This document shows positions 32,332-40,801 of a stretch of 64,000 nt of DNA, in pieces. The position numbers and the translations under genes are program-made. How positions within the stretch are numbered: the first letter of the stretch is position 1; each line of letters begins with the position of its first letter. The stretch lies in NCBI GenBank assembly GCA_031265875.1, contig JAISCA010000066.1, positions 1 through 64,000 on the forward strand, in the 5' to 3' direction. Source of the stretch: Propionibacteriaceae bacterium. GTDB taxonomy: Bacteria > Actinomycetota > Actinomycetes > Propionibacteriales > Propionibacteriaceae. The notes beneath the pieces are model-generated. The model did not search any database, was not told the origin of the DNA, and saw only the letters and a program-made list of their open reading frames with translations.

Positions 32332-34158
32332 TCACTCCAGCAGGCGTTCGGTCAACCCGGAGGCGCGTAGGGCGGGCTGCTGGACGGCCTGCCGGATCGA
32401 GTCGAGAGAGCCGATCAGCCGCACCCGCCGCTGGGCCCGAGTGACGGCGGTGTAGAGCAATTGACGAGTCAAGAGGGAGGCTCCCGGGGGCGGCGCCACG
32501 ACGCTGACGGCGTCGTATTGGCTGCCCTGGGCCTTGTGGATGGTGCTGGCGTGATTCGGCTCCAAACCGTCCAACTGGGCGGGGCCGAACAGGCGCAGCC
32601 CACTGGAGGTGTCGAGCACGACCCGGCGCCGGCCGTTCTGTTCCACCACCAGGCCAGTATCGCCGTTGTAGACGCCCAAGGCGTCGTCGTTGCGGGTGGC
32701 TATGACCGGTGAGCCGAGCGGCCAGGGCCCGCCGCGGCCGTAGTCCGGCAGCTCCTGGGCCAGCCAGGTCTCGGCCAAGCGGCTCCAGTGGGAGACGCCG
32801 TATGGCCCCAAGCGGTGGGCGCAGAGCAAGCGATGGGACTGACTGGCGATTAGCGCGGCGGACCAGTCGACCTCGGCCAACCTCTGGCGCACGGCCTGGC
32901 CGGCGTTGACGACATCGGCCCGCAGACCGGCCAATTCGGTCAGGTCGGGCGTCGGAACGAGCGCGCCGAGGGGGACGAACTCGATTCCGTCCGGTTGGCT
33001 GGCCACCAGATCGACCACCGCTTCGGCTTGGCCGTTCCGGATCAAGTCGGCCAAGTCGGCCACCGCGCCGCTGAAGCGATAGTTGTGATCGAGCCGGACG
33101 TAGGGGACGGTCCGGGAGCCGGGCGAGGCCTGCTCGGCCGCCGCCACGATGTCGGCTAAGACGGCGCCAGACTCGACCGAGGCCAACTGATCCGGATCTC
33201 CCACCAGAATGACGCGAGCTGTCGGCGGGACCGCTTGCAGCAACAGTCGCATGTGTCTGAGGCTCAGCATCGAGACCTCGTCCACCACCAATAGATCGAC
33301 TGGCAAGGGCCGGTCGGGGCCGAAGTCGACCGCCCCCCAGGGTTTGAGGCCCAAAACCCGGTGAATGGTGCCGGCGGTCGGGATCGAGTCGGCCAACCGA
33401 TCCAGCCCGAGCTGGCCCAGGTTGCGCCGCACGGCGGCGTCCAAGTGGGCGGCCGCCTTGCCGGTGGGAGCGGTCAGACAGATGCGCGGGGTCAGGTCGT
33501 CGGCCAAGCTGGCCAGGACTCGGGCCACGGTGGTGGTCTTGCCCGTTCCCGGACCGCCGCCGATGACCAGACAATGGTGTTGACGGGCCAAGGCGCAGGC
33601 TCGGGCTTGGGCGGCCGAGGCCGGAGCCGACTGGTCGGCGGGGCCGCTTCCCTGATCTCGATCTACGTCAATGAATAATTGACTGAAATCGTCGGATGGC
33701 TGATCGGTCGGGCGCAAGCGGCGGCTCAAGAGTTCAGCCACCGCTTCCTGATCGGCCCAGGAGCGTTCCAAGTAGAGCCAGTGGCCGACCAAGCGCAGCG
33801 GGCGGTCGCCGGAGCCGTTGGAGCCGGTCTGGACCAAGGGACTGCGCTGGAGTCGATCCAGCCAGAGGTCGAGGTCGGGCCAGACGAGCTGGTCGAGGTC
33901 GGCGGCGGGCGGATCCAAGACGGCCGGCGCCAATTGGTCGAGCCGGGTCAAGTCGAGGCAGACCGATCCGGCTCTGAGCGCGGTCACGCTGAGCGCGGTC
34001 GCCAGCATGACAGATTGGTCCGGCTCGTCGTAGAGATGGGCCAGGTGGCGGGCGATCTGAGTCTCGGCCAGTCCGATCAGCCCCGCCCGGCCGAAGTCGG
34101 TCAACGAGCCGGTGGCGGCGATGCTGAGATCGCCAGAGCGATCGGACGGCGCGATCAT
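32332..34158 (-). CDS. recD: RecBCD subunit RecD (5'-3' helicase)
   Basis: A 608-residue SF1B helicase subunit of RecBCD. The N-terminal helical domain that contacts RecB spans about 1-190. Walker A GGGPGTGKTT is near 208-217, and motifs APTGKAAA, VVDEVSML (Walker B) and VGDPDQLASVE (motif III) follow. The C-terminal SH3-like/2B region ends with TIHKAQGSQYD and LLYTAVTRAQRRV. All helicase motifs look intact. The ATG at 34158 overlaps the recB stop as ATGA, so the order is recC-recB-recD, unlike the enterobacterial recC-ptr-recB-recD. Confidence 0.93.
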   Translation of the reverse strand: MIAPSDRSGDLSIAATGSLTDFGRAGLIGLAETQIARHLAHLYDEPDQSVMLATALSVTALRAGSVCLDLTRLDQLAPAVLDPPAADLDQLVWPDLDLWLDRLQRSPLVQTGSNGSGDRPLRLVGHWLYLERSWADQEAVAELLSRRLRPTDQPSDDFSQLFIDVDRDQGSGPADQSAPASAAQARACALARQHHCLVIGGGPGTGKTTTVARVLASLADDLTPRICLTAPTGKAAAHLDAAVRRNLGQLGLDRLADSIPTAGTIHRVLGLKPWGAVDFGPDRPLPVDLLVVDEVSMLSLRHMRLLLQAVPPTARVILVGDPDQLASVESGAVLADIVAAAEQASPGSRTVPYVRLDHNYRFSGAVADLADLIRNGQAEAVVDLVASQPDGIEFVPLGALVPTPDLTELAGLRADVVNAGQAVRQRLAEVDWSAALIASQSHRLLCAHRLGPYGVSHWSRLAETWLAQELPDYGRGGPWPLGSPVIATRNDDALGVYNGDTGLVVEQNGRRRVVLDTSSGLRLFGPAQLDGLEPNHASTIHKAQGSQYDAVSVVAPPPGASLLTRQLLYTAVTRAQRRVRLIGSLDSIRQAVQQPALRASGLTERLLE

Positions 34159-37100
34159 GTCGCCTCCCCGGCCAGGAGTCGGTCGAAGCCCTCGATCAGG
34201 GCGGTCGGGGGTCGCCAGGCGAAGACGCCGCAGGGCGAGCCATCCACTAGCGGGGTGTCGGGTCCGGCCATGCCCCGGACGAAGAGGTAAGCGATGCCGC
34301 CCAGGTGGGTCTCGGGATCGTACCCTTCGATCCGCCAGCGCAGGAACCGATGCAGGGCGACGTTGTAAAGCAGGGCCTGCAGAGGGTAATGCGAAGCCAT
34401 CATGGCCTCGGCCAGGTGGTCGGGGGTGTAATGCCGCAGGCGCAAGGGCTGCCCGGGCGGAGCCAACCGGTTGGTCTTGTAGTCCACCACCAAGTGACGC
34501 TGGGGCTGACCCAGGCGCAGCACGGCGTCGATCGAACCGGTCAAGTAGCCCTGCAACTGGACCTGGTCCAAACCAGCTAGGCGCAGCCGCCCGGCGTAAT
34601 CGGCCAGGGGATCGGCGGGTGGCAGGTGACGTTCCAAGAGGTCGGCCAGGCCGCCCAAGTCGGCCCGGGGACGGTCCAGGGCCAGCGGCAACTCGAAGTC
34701 CAGCTCGGCCAACCGGTCCTTGAGCGGGATCTGGGCCAGGGAGAGCCCGTCCCCGATCGGGCCGAGCGGTGTGGTCAGACCAGGCCGCAGGGCCTCCACC
34801 AATTGGTCGGGGTCGAGGTCAGTCAACTCGCTCCGGGCCAAGGCGTCGACCACCAACTGGCGCCAGGTGGACGGTTGGGCTGGATCGGCGTGTTCGAAGA
34901 CGGCGTGGACCAAGCTGCCGAAACCGACGCCGCCGGGCCATTCGGCCAGGGGAGAGAGCTGGTCCAAGGGCTCCGAAGGCGGATCATCCGACTGGTCGGC
35001 TAGTGGCGGCGGCCGGTCGGCCAGGTCGAAGTCGGACTCGTCCGGCTCATCCGTCACGGCTTCGCTGGGGGCGTGCTCGAGGTCCGCCGTCAAGGCGGAA
35101 TACGAGGTCCGGCGCCAGAGCGGGTCGATCTCACGGTCGAAGCGACGGCGGACCCGGTCGGGTCTAGGAGGCGTGGTCAGGGCCGGCGGCGCGGCGGTGG
35201 GGTCGATGGCCTGGACCACGAGGCCAGGCAGGTCCAGGCCGTCCCAATCGACCGGCCGGTCCGGCAGGTCGACCCGGGGCGGCACCGAGCCATCGGGCCG
35301 CCGGCCGAAGATGACCCGGTGCAAAGGGGAGGCCTCGCTGTTACGGGGCGTCGGCACCCACCAACAGGTGGCCGAGCAGGCCGCCCGGGTCAAACCGACG
35401 TAGAGCATGCGCAAGGACTCGCCGGCTTCGTCGGCCTGGTGAAGGGCCAAATGGTCGGACCGCTCCGGATGGTCGGGCCGGCCCAGATCGAGGCGGCGCT
35501 GCCCCGATGGCTCGTGGTAGAGGAAGGCCTCGTAGTCGTCGAGGCGGCGCGGGAAACGATCGGCCGCCTGGGGCAGGTAGACCACTGGCCACTGCAAGCC
35601 CTTGGCCTGATGCACGGTCAGCATCCGGATGGCTTGGGCGTCGCGGTCCAGTCGGCGGACGGCTTCGTCTGCCCGCTGGCCGGACCGCTCGATTTGCTGA
35701 CGGAGCCAGGCCGTCTCACCGGCCAGGTCGAGACGGTGGCGCTGACTGGCTTGTCGCAACAGATCGGCTAGATGGCGTAGATCGGTCCACCGGCGCGGCC
35801 CGTCTAGAGAGGCGGCCAAACGTCCGACCAACCCGGTCTGGTCCGCCAGCCACTCCAGCATGACGGCGGGCCCGCCGGCCGCCAAGGCTCGGCCGGCTTG
35901 GCGCACGGTGGCGGCCAAATCGGCCAGGCGATCGGAGTCGGCCGCCACCAAGTCGTCCAGCGACCAGCCCACCAAGCAGGTCAGGCTGGCCGCCCGCAGC
36001 CGGGCTGTGGTGGGCTGTTGGACAGCCTCCAGCCAGGTCAGCCAGTCGGTCGCGGCGGGTCCGGCGAAGACGCTCTGGGCTCCGGTGAAGACGGCCGGTA
36101 GGCCGGCGGCGGTCAAGCGGTCGAGCAATTCGCGACCGCGCGAGTTGGTCGAGACGATGATGGCGATGTCATTGGGTTGGAGCCCGCGGCTGATCCAGCT
36201 GCGGCCTTGAGGCCGGTGGAGGCGGGCCTGGCTGTTCAGCAGAGCGGTCAGATCGCCCACTAGGTCGGCGTCGATCAGTTGACGGGCCTGGCCGGCCGTC
36301 CAGAGCTGGCCGGCCGACGGGGTCCTAAGACGCAGGGGGGGAGCCCAGACAGTGCCCTCGACGCCGCTCAGATAGGGCGTGGCCGGGCTGGTCGAGACCG
36401 GTCTCAGCCGGATCCGGTCGTCGCCTAGGGCGAGGCCGGTCATCAGTTGGCAGACCGCCTCGGCGATGGCGGGGGCGCTGCGTCGATTGGTCTCCAAGGT
36501 GGCCTGTTCGGCTTCGGCCGTGGCTGCCAGATAGGTCCTGACGTCGGCCCCCCGGAAGCCGTAGATCGACTGCTTGGGGTCGCCGATCACGACCACGGCC
36601 GACCGGCCGACGAAGGCGGAACGCAAAATCTCCCATTGCACGGGGTCGGTGTCTTGGAACTCGTCCACCAACACGACGGGATAGAGCTGGGCCAGCCGGC
36701 GGGCGGCGGCCGCACCAGTGACAGGATCGCGCAGGGCTTGGCGCAGACGCAGCAGCATGTCGTCGAAGGTGTAAAGCCCGTCCCAGCGCTTACGCCGTTC
36801 CAGCTCTTGGCGCAGGGTCTCCACGAAAGCGGGTCCGGCCGGGGCCTCGGGGTCGGGGGCGATCGCGAGGCTGGGGGCGAAGACGGCTTCGTGGGCCCAG
36901 CCCAAGGCGGTCTCGAAGCGGAAATCGGTCGGGCCCAGGGCGTAACGGGCCAGATAGAGGTCGGCCGCTGTCTGACGGGTCAGAGCGTCGACTTCCGGGG
37001 CCAGTCGGTCGGATGGGTCGTGGTCGACCAAGACGCCCAGCCCGGACAGCATGCGGTCGCAGAAGCCGTGGGTGGTGAAGATGGCGGCCCGGTCGAAATC

Positions 37101-37466
37101 GCGCAAGGCGGCCTCGGCCCGCCGCCAGCGCAGCCGGGCGGTCTCGGCGTCGACCCGGCAGATCAGGTCCAGGACCGGGTCCGCCCCGGCGGTCGCCGCC
37201 GGTCTTGGGCTCGAGGGGTCGGCCAGACGCTCGGTCAGGGCGGCGGCGAAGGCGCTCAGACGGTCGTGCACCCGCTCGCGCAACTCGGTCGTGGAGGCGT
37301 CCGAGAAGGTTATGACCATGACCTGGTCGATGGCGTGGCCGGCTTCGACTAGGTGGCGGGCGGCCAGGCTGGCCACCGCCCAGGTCTTGCCCGTGCCGGC
37401 GCTGGCCTCCAAGCTGAGAAAATCGCCGGGACCAGGCAAGGGCCGAGTGGGGTCGAATGGTTTCAT
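34155..37466 (-). CDS. recB: RecBCD subunit RecB (helicase-nuclease)
   Basis: A 1103-residue SF1A helicase with C-terminal nuclease. Walker A is ASAGTGKT (21-28), Walker B VVLVDEFQDTD, motif III IGDPKQSIYGFRGAD, motif V VHQAKGLQW and motif VI MLYVGLTRA. The nuclease domain has HAVFEH, the aspartate in SIDAVLRL and the catalytic VVDYKTNR. Its length agrees with RecB. It is joined by ATGA overlaps to recC upstream and recD downstream. RecBCD resects double-strand ends and in mycobacteria serves single-strand annealing more than recombination. Having it beside AdnAB suggests the two share or divide end processing. Confidence 0.93.
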   Translation of the reverse strand: MKPFDPTRPLPGPGDFLSLEASAGTGKTWAVASLAARHLVEAGHAIDQVMVITFSDASTTELRERVHDRLSAFAAALTERLADPSSPRPAATAGADPVLDLICRVDAETARLRWRRAEAALRDFDRAAIFTTHGFCDRMLSGLGVLVDHDPSDRLAPEVDALTRQTAADLYLARYALGPTDFRFETALGWAHEAVFAPSLAIAPDPEAPAGPAFVETLRQELERRKRWDGLYTFDDMLLRLRQALRDPVTGAAAARRLAQLYPVVLVDEFQDTDPVQWEILRSAFVGRSAVVVIGDPKQSIYGFRGADVRTYLAATAEAEQATLETNRRSAPAIAEAVCQLMTGLALGDDRIRLRPVSTSPATPYLSGVEGTVWAPPLRLRTPSAGQLWTAGQARQLIDADLVGDLTALLNSQARLHRPQGRSWISRGLQPNDIAIIVSTNSRGRELLDRLTAAGLPAVFTGAQSVFAGPAATDWLTWLEAVQQPTTARLRAASLTCLVGWSLDDLVAADSDRLADLAATVRQAGRALAAGGPAVMLEWLADQTGLVGRLAASLDGPRRWTDLRHLADLLRQASQRHRLDLAGETAWLRQQIERSGQRADEAVRRLDRDAQAIRMLTVHQAKGLQWPVVYLPQAADRFPRRLDDYEAFLYHEPSGQRRLDLGRPDHPERSDHLALHQADEAGESLRMLYVGLTRAACSATCWWVPTPRNSEASPLHRVIFGRRPDGSVPPRVDLPDRPVDWDGLDLPGLVVQAIDPTAAPPALTTPPRPDRVRRRFDREIDPLWRRTSYSALTADLEHAPSEAVTDEPDESDFDLADRPPPLADQSDDPPSEPLDQLSPLAEWPGGVGFGSLVHAVFEHADPAQPSTWRQLVVDALARSELTDLDPDQLVEALRPGLTTPLGPIGDGLSLAQIPLKDRLAELDFELPLALDRPRADLGGLADLLERHLPPADPLADYAGRLRLAGLDQVQLQGYLTGSIDAVLRLGQPQRHLVVDYKTNRLAPPGQPLRLRHYTPDHLAEAMMASHYPLQALLYNVALHRFLRWRIEGYDPETHLGGIAYLFVRGMAGPDTPLVDGSPCGVFAWRPPTALIEGFDRLLAGEAT

Positions 37467-40400
37467 CGGCGACCTCCGGCCCGCAGCAACGGCTCGTAGA
37501 CGGCCGCCGCCAGAGCTTCGAAGCGGCTACCGGCCTGAGCCGGGGGACCACCTATCCAGCTCTCGTCACTCGGACGGAGAGGCTCGGCCCAGAGCCGGTC
37601 CAGGTCGGGTAAGACCAATCGCCAGGCTGGGTCGCGCTCGTGCTCTTGAGCCCAGCGACGACGCAATTGATCGCGGTCGACGGGCCGGCCCCGGGTCCGG
37701 AACCAGGCCCAGGCGGCGGCGGTGGCGGAGGGCAGGGGCAGGACTTCGGAGCCGGCTAGACGGCGCAACTCAAGCAGACGTTCCAACTCGGCCTGAGCCC
37801 GTTCTGGGGCCGGCGCGCGCAGTTCGACGGCGCCGTCACGGGCCACTAGGACGGCCCGCCAAGGCCGTTCGGGCTGAGCCGCTCGCAGGCCGAGCAGATC
37901 GATCCAAAGCGCCAGTTGATGTCTGGCCTGCAAGCGGCTGGTCTGGACCGCCACGATGACGCCGTCCCGGCTAGCCACCTGCCCGGTCAGGCGTCCCCCG
38001 GTCAAGCCGAGATCGACGGACTGCCAGACGGCCTCCGCTTGGCGCCACGGCGCGGCTTGGCGGGCCACGGCGCTGGCCTCGGCCCAGCAACGGTCCAAGG
38101 CCCTACGGCCCAGGTCGCGCGGGGGCAGGGCGCCCCGGCGCCATTCGGCCGCCAGCAGGGACTCGGGCTCTTGGCCGGCCAAGAGCCCGCTCAAGAGGCG
38201 GTCGGTGATCTGCCAGCGAGCCAACGGGTCCAGTTCCAAGGGCAATTCGTCGGCCGACGGCGCGGGACGGTTCGAGGTCGCGGTCAACGCGGCCGGGGTG
38301 AGGCCGGCCCTCTGGCGGAGGTAATGCGTGGCCGGTTGGCCCACCGCGCTGGCCAGGTCGCTCAGACGGACGAGCGGCGAGCCAGCCTGAGCCACCGGCT
38401 GGGCTGGGCTCTCGGTCAGTCTGGTTCGAGCCGGCCGGGCCAGTCGTGGCGCCGGGTCGAAAGTGGCTAGGTCGGGCCCGTCCCAAGGCTCCAGCCGGCT
38501 GCTCTGGGCCGGGTGACGGCGGACCAAGGCGGCGGCGCGGTCAGGTCCGGCCCAAGCTCCGGCCAGATCCAGGAGATCGCGCAGCGGGGCGGGCGGGTTG
38601 ACGGTGCGATTGTCGCGCGGGTCACGGCCGCGGTAGATGACGATGAAGCTTTGGCGGGCGTCGAGCAGGGAATCGAAGAAGATCTGACGGTCGATCAGGG
38701 TGGGCTGGGCCTGGGCCGGGCGTCCGAGGAGGGCCAGGAGGTCGTCGCCGTCTGGCCGGGGCGCGCGGGGGAAGCAGTCGGCGTCGAGGCCGAGCCAGCA
38801 GATGACCCGGTGCGGCACATGGCGCAGGTCGCCCGGGGCGGCCACGATCAAATCGCCGGTCAAGAGGCGGTCGCGGCCGGTCCGGCGCTGGATCAGGTCG
38901 GTCAGGACGGCTTTGACTTCGGTCAGATCGAGCAGGGGGGATCGATCTGACGGCTGGGCCCAGTCCGCCAGCAGGGCGCGGGCCTCCTGCGATTGCCAGT
39001 CCTGGCCTGGTTCGACCTGGCCCAGGTCGCTCCAAACTTGGTCGAAACGGCGGCGCCATTGGGCCAACGGGGCCGGACTGGAACAGAGCTCCAGCAGGCG
39101 GCGGACCCGGCCGCTGATCTCCAACAGCAGACCGACCAGGCCGGCCTGGTCGCCGCTGACCTGGTCCAAGGGCAAGACTTGGTCATGCCAGACCAGATTC
39201 TGTTCGGACAAGCCGACGCCTAGGACCAGTCGGTTGAGGCCGGCCTGCCAGGTGTTCTCGGTGAACTCGGCTAGGCCATAGCTCCGGCGGCGGGCGGCGT
39301 TGACGCCCCAGCGCACGCCAGCCTCCGCCAACAGGCCGGGCAGGCGGTCGGCTTGAGCCGGTGTGAGGCGGAAGCGGGTTTGGACCGGCGGGCTGAGGCA
39401 GAGGTCGACCAACTGGCTGAGGCCGGCCCGCGAGCCAGCCAGATCGAGGAAATCGAGCAACAGATCCAGCATCGGGTTGGGCCTGACCCGCCAAGAGTCG
39501 GCCAGACGCACCCGCAAGCGATGGCCGGGATGGTTCCAGGCGGTCTCGCCGTCGTCGCCCAAGGTGGCCTCGATCCAGCCCCGGTAGGCCTCCAGCTGAG
39601 GGCAGAGCACGACGATGTGACGTGGCTCCAGGGTGGGATCCGCGGCCAGCAGCTCGAGCAGGACTTGACGCAAGACTTCGACCTGGCGGTCCGGCCCGTG
39701 GCTGGAGTGGAAGGCGAGTGAGCCGTCGTTCCAGTCGGCCCGCTCGGCGTCGGGACCGGGCCGGCCGCTGAGGGCGGCCTGCAGGGCTGCCAAAGCGGTG
39801 TCTGGAAGAGGCGGGTCGTCCAGCCTCCGCTCGGTCTCGGCCAGTGCGCGCAGGGCCCCACTGACCTCGTGGCGGACCTGGCCCAAGGCGGCGGCCAAGC
39901 TGGCCGCTGAACGTTGGGGAGACTCCATGGCCGGTCCGTCGAACGAGTCAGTCGGCGGGATCGAACGGGTGAAGAGGTCGATCTGATGGTGACGGGCCAA
40001 CCGTCTCAGGGCCTGTCCGGCCCAGTCGGTCAACTGGTCGGGGCAGAACAGAGCCACTCGTTCGACCCCGGGCCAGCCGGTCCGGCCCAGTCGTTCCAGC
40101 CAGGCTGGGTCAGGTTCGGCCGGGCCGAGTTGCCCGACCACCGCTCGCCAGAGGCCGCGCTGCCACCCGGCCGGGTGCGCCGGATCGTCCAGATCCGTCC
40201 CGATGACGTCGAGGAGGGTCGGGTCCGGGCCGACCTGGCCCAGGGGGCCGTCGTCGGTTCGGTCGGGTTGGCCCCAGGCCGTCACCAGGTCGGGCCGCCA
40301 GCGGCGATAGCGCTCGAACAGGCTGGTCAGGCGCTGGGCCAGCTGGACCCGTCGCTGGGGGCGATCCGAGGATTGAGCCAGATGACGACGGACCGGCTCG

Positions 40401-40738
40401 AACCATGGTTGGTCCTGTGATTGGTCCAAGGCTGTCAGCAGCGCCTCGGTCAAGGACGGGCCTCGCCAAGGGTCGCCAGTCGGTTGGTCGAGTTCGATCA
40501 GACGGTTCAGCCAAGTCTCTAGGGGCAGGAAGTCGACTCCGGCGCAGACCCCGTCCGAGCCCCGGCTGGCCCCCAGCCGGGTGGACAGCCGCTGAGCCAG
40601 CCAGCGGCGCAGGCCAGGAGAATCGGCGCAGACCAGATCGCGGCCGAAGGGGTCCTGCGGCGGTCGCGCCCACAGTTCGGCCAGCCGATCGGCCAGGACG
40701 GCGGGATCGGCCGCCAGATGGACAGTCAACTGGGGCAC
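37463..40738 (-). CDS. recC: RecBCD subunit RecC
   Basis: A 1091-residue RecC-like scaffold with inactivated helicase and nuclease folds. The N-terminal AELWARPPQDPFGRDLVCADSP and LETWLNRLI segments are family-typical. A middle part resembles a helicase without Walker A, and the C-terminal region forms the Chi-scanning tunnel in E. coli. Which Chi sequence it would recognise cannot be read here. It starts with GTG at 40738; TAACTT lies 6 nt upstream, suggesting a leaderless operon message for recC-recB-recD. The UvrD2-like gene is divergent. Confidence 0.9.
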   Translation of the reverse strand: MPQLTVHLAADPAVLADRLAELWARPPQDPFGRDLVCADSPGLRRWLAQRLSTRLGASRGSDGVCAGVDFLPLETWLNRLIELDQPTGDPWRGPSLTEALLTALDQSQDQPWFEPVRRHLAQSSDRPQRRVQLAQRLTSLFERYRRWRPDLVTAWGQPDRTDDGPLGQVGPDPTLLDVIGTDLDDPAHPAGWQRGLWRAVVGQLGPAEPDPAWLERLGRTGWPGVERVALFCPDQLTDWAGQALRRLARHHQIDLFTRSIPPTDSFDGPAMESPQRSAASLAAALGQVRHEVSGALRALAETERRLDDPPLPDTALAALQAALSGRPGPDAERADWNDGSLAFHSSHGPDRQVEVLRQVLLELLAADPTLEPRHIVVLCPQLEAYRGWIEATLGDDGETAWNHPGHRLRVRLADSWRVRPNPMLDLLLDFLDLAGSRAGLSQLVDLCLSPPVQTRFRLTPAQADRLPGLLAEAGVRWGVNAARRRSYGLAEFTENTWQAGLNRLVLGVGLSEQNLVWHDQVLPLDQVSGDQAGLVGLLLEISGRVRRLLELCSSPAPLAQWRRRFDQVWSDLGQVEPGQDWQSQEARALLADWAQPSDRSPLLDLTEVKAVLTDLIQRRTGRDRLLTGDLIVAAPGDLRHVPHRVICWLGLDADCFPRAPRPDGDDLLALLGRPAQAQPTLIDRQIFFDSLLDARQSFIVIYRGRDPRDNRTVNPPAPLRDLLDLAGAWAGPDRAAALVRRHPAQSSRLEPWDGPDLATFDPAPRLARPARTRLTESPAQPVAQAGSPLVRLSDLASAVGQPATHYLRQRAGLTPAALTATSNRPAPSADELPLELDPLARWQITDRLLSGLLAGQEPESLLAAEWRRGALPPRDLGRRALDRCWAEASAVARQAAPWRQAEAVWQSVDLGLTGGRLTGQVASRDGVIVAVQTSRLQARHQLALWIDLLGLRAAQPERPWRAVLVARDGAVELRAPAPERAQAELERLLELRRLAGSEVLPLPSATAAAWAWFRTRGRPVDRDQLRRRWAQEHERDPAWRLVLPDLDRLWAEPLRPSDESWIGGPPAQAGSRFEALAAAVYEPLLRAGGRR

Positions 40739-40744
40739 AGACTT

Positions 40745-40750
40745 AAGTTA
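40745..40750 (-). promoter_or_regulatory. Candidate -10 element of the recCBD operon
   Basis: TAACTT on the minus strand ends 6 nt before the recC GTG. No SOS box (GAAC-N4-GTTC type) is visible in the 63 bp between recC and the divergent helicase gene. Confidence 0.45.
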
Positions 40751-40801
40751 GCGTCCCGCGCCGACATTCGCCGCCGACCAGGAACGTGGCAAAGTGTGGG
40801 G

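Noticed and set aside
31970-33574. 534-codon minus-strand frame across nudC and recD
   Set aside because: It spans two convergent real genes and has no recognisable domain.
40739-40801. SOS box between recC and the UvrD2-like gene
   Set aside because: No GAAC-N4-GTTC-like palindrome is present there, nor upstream of adnA.
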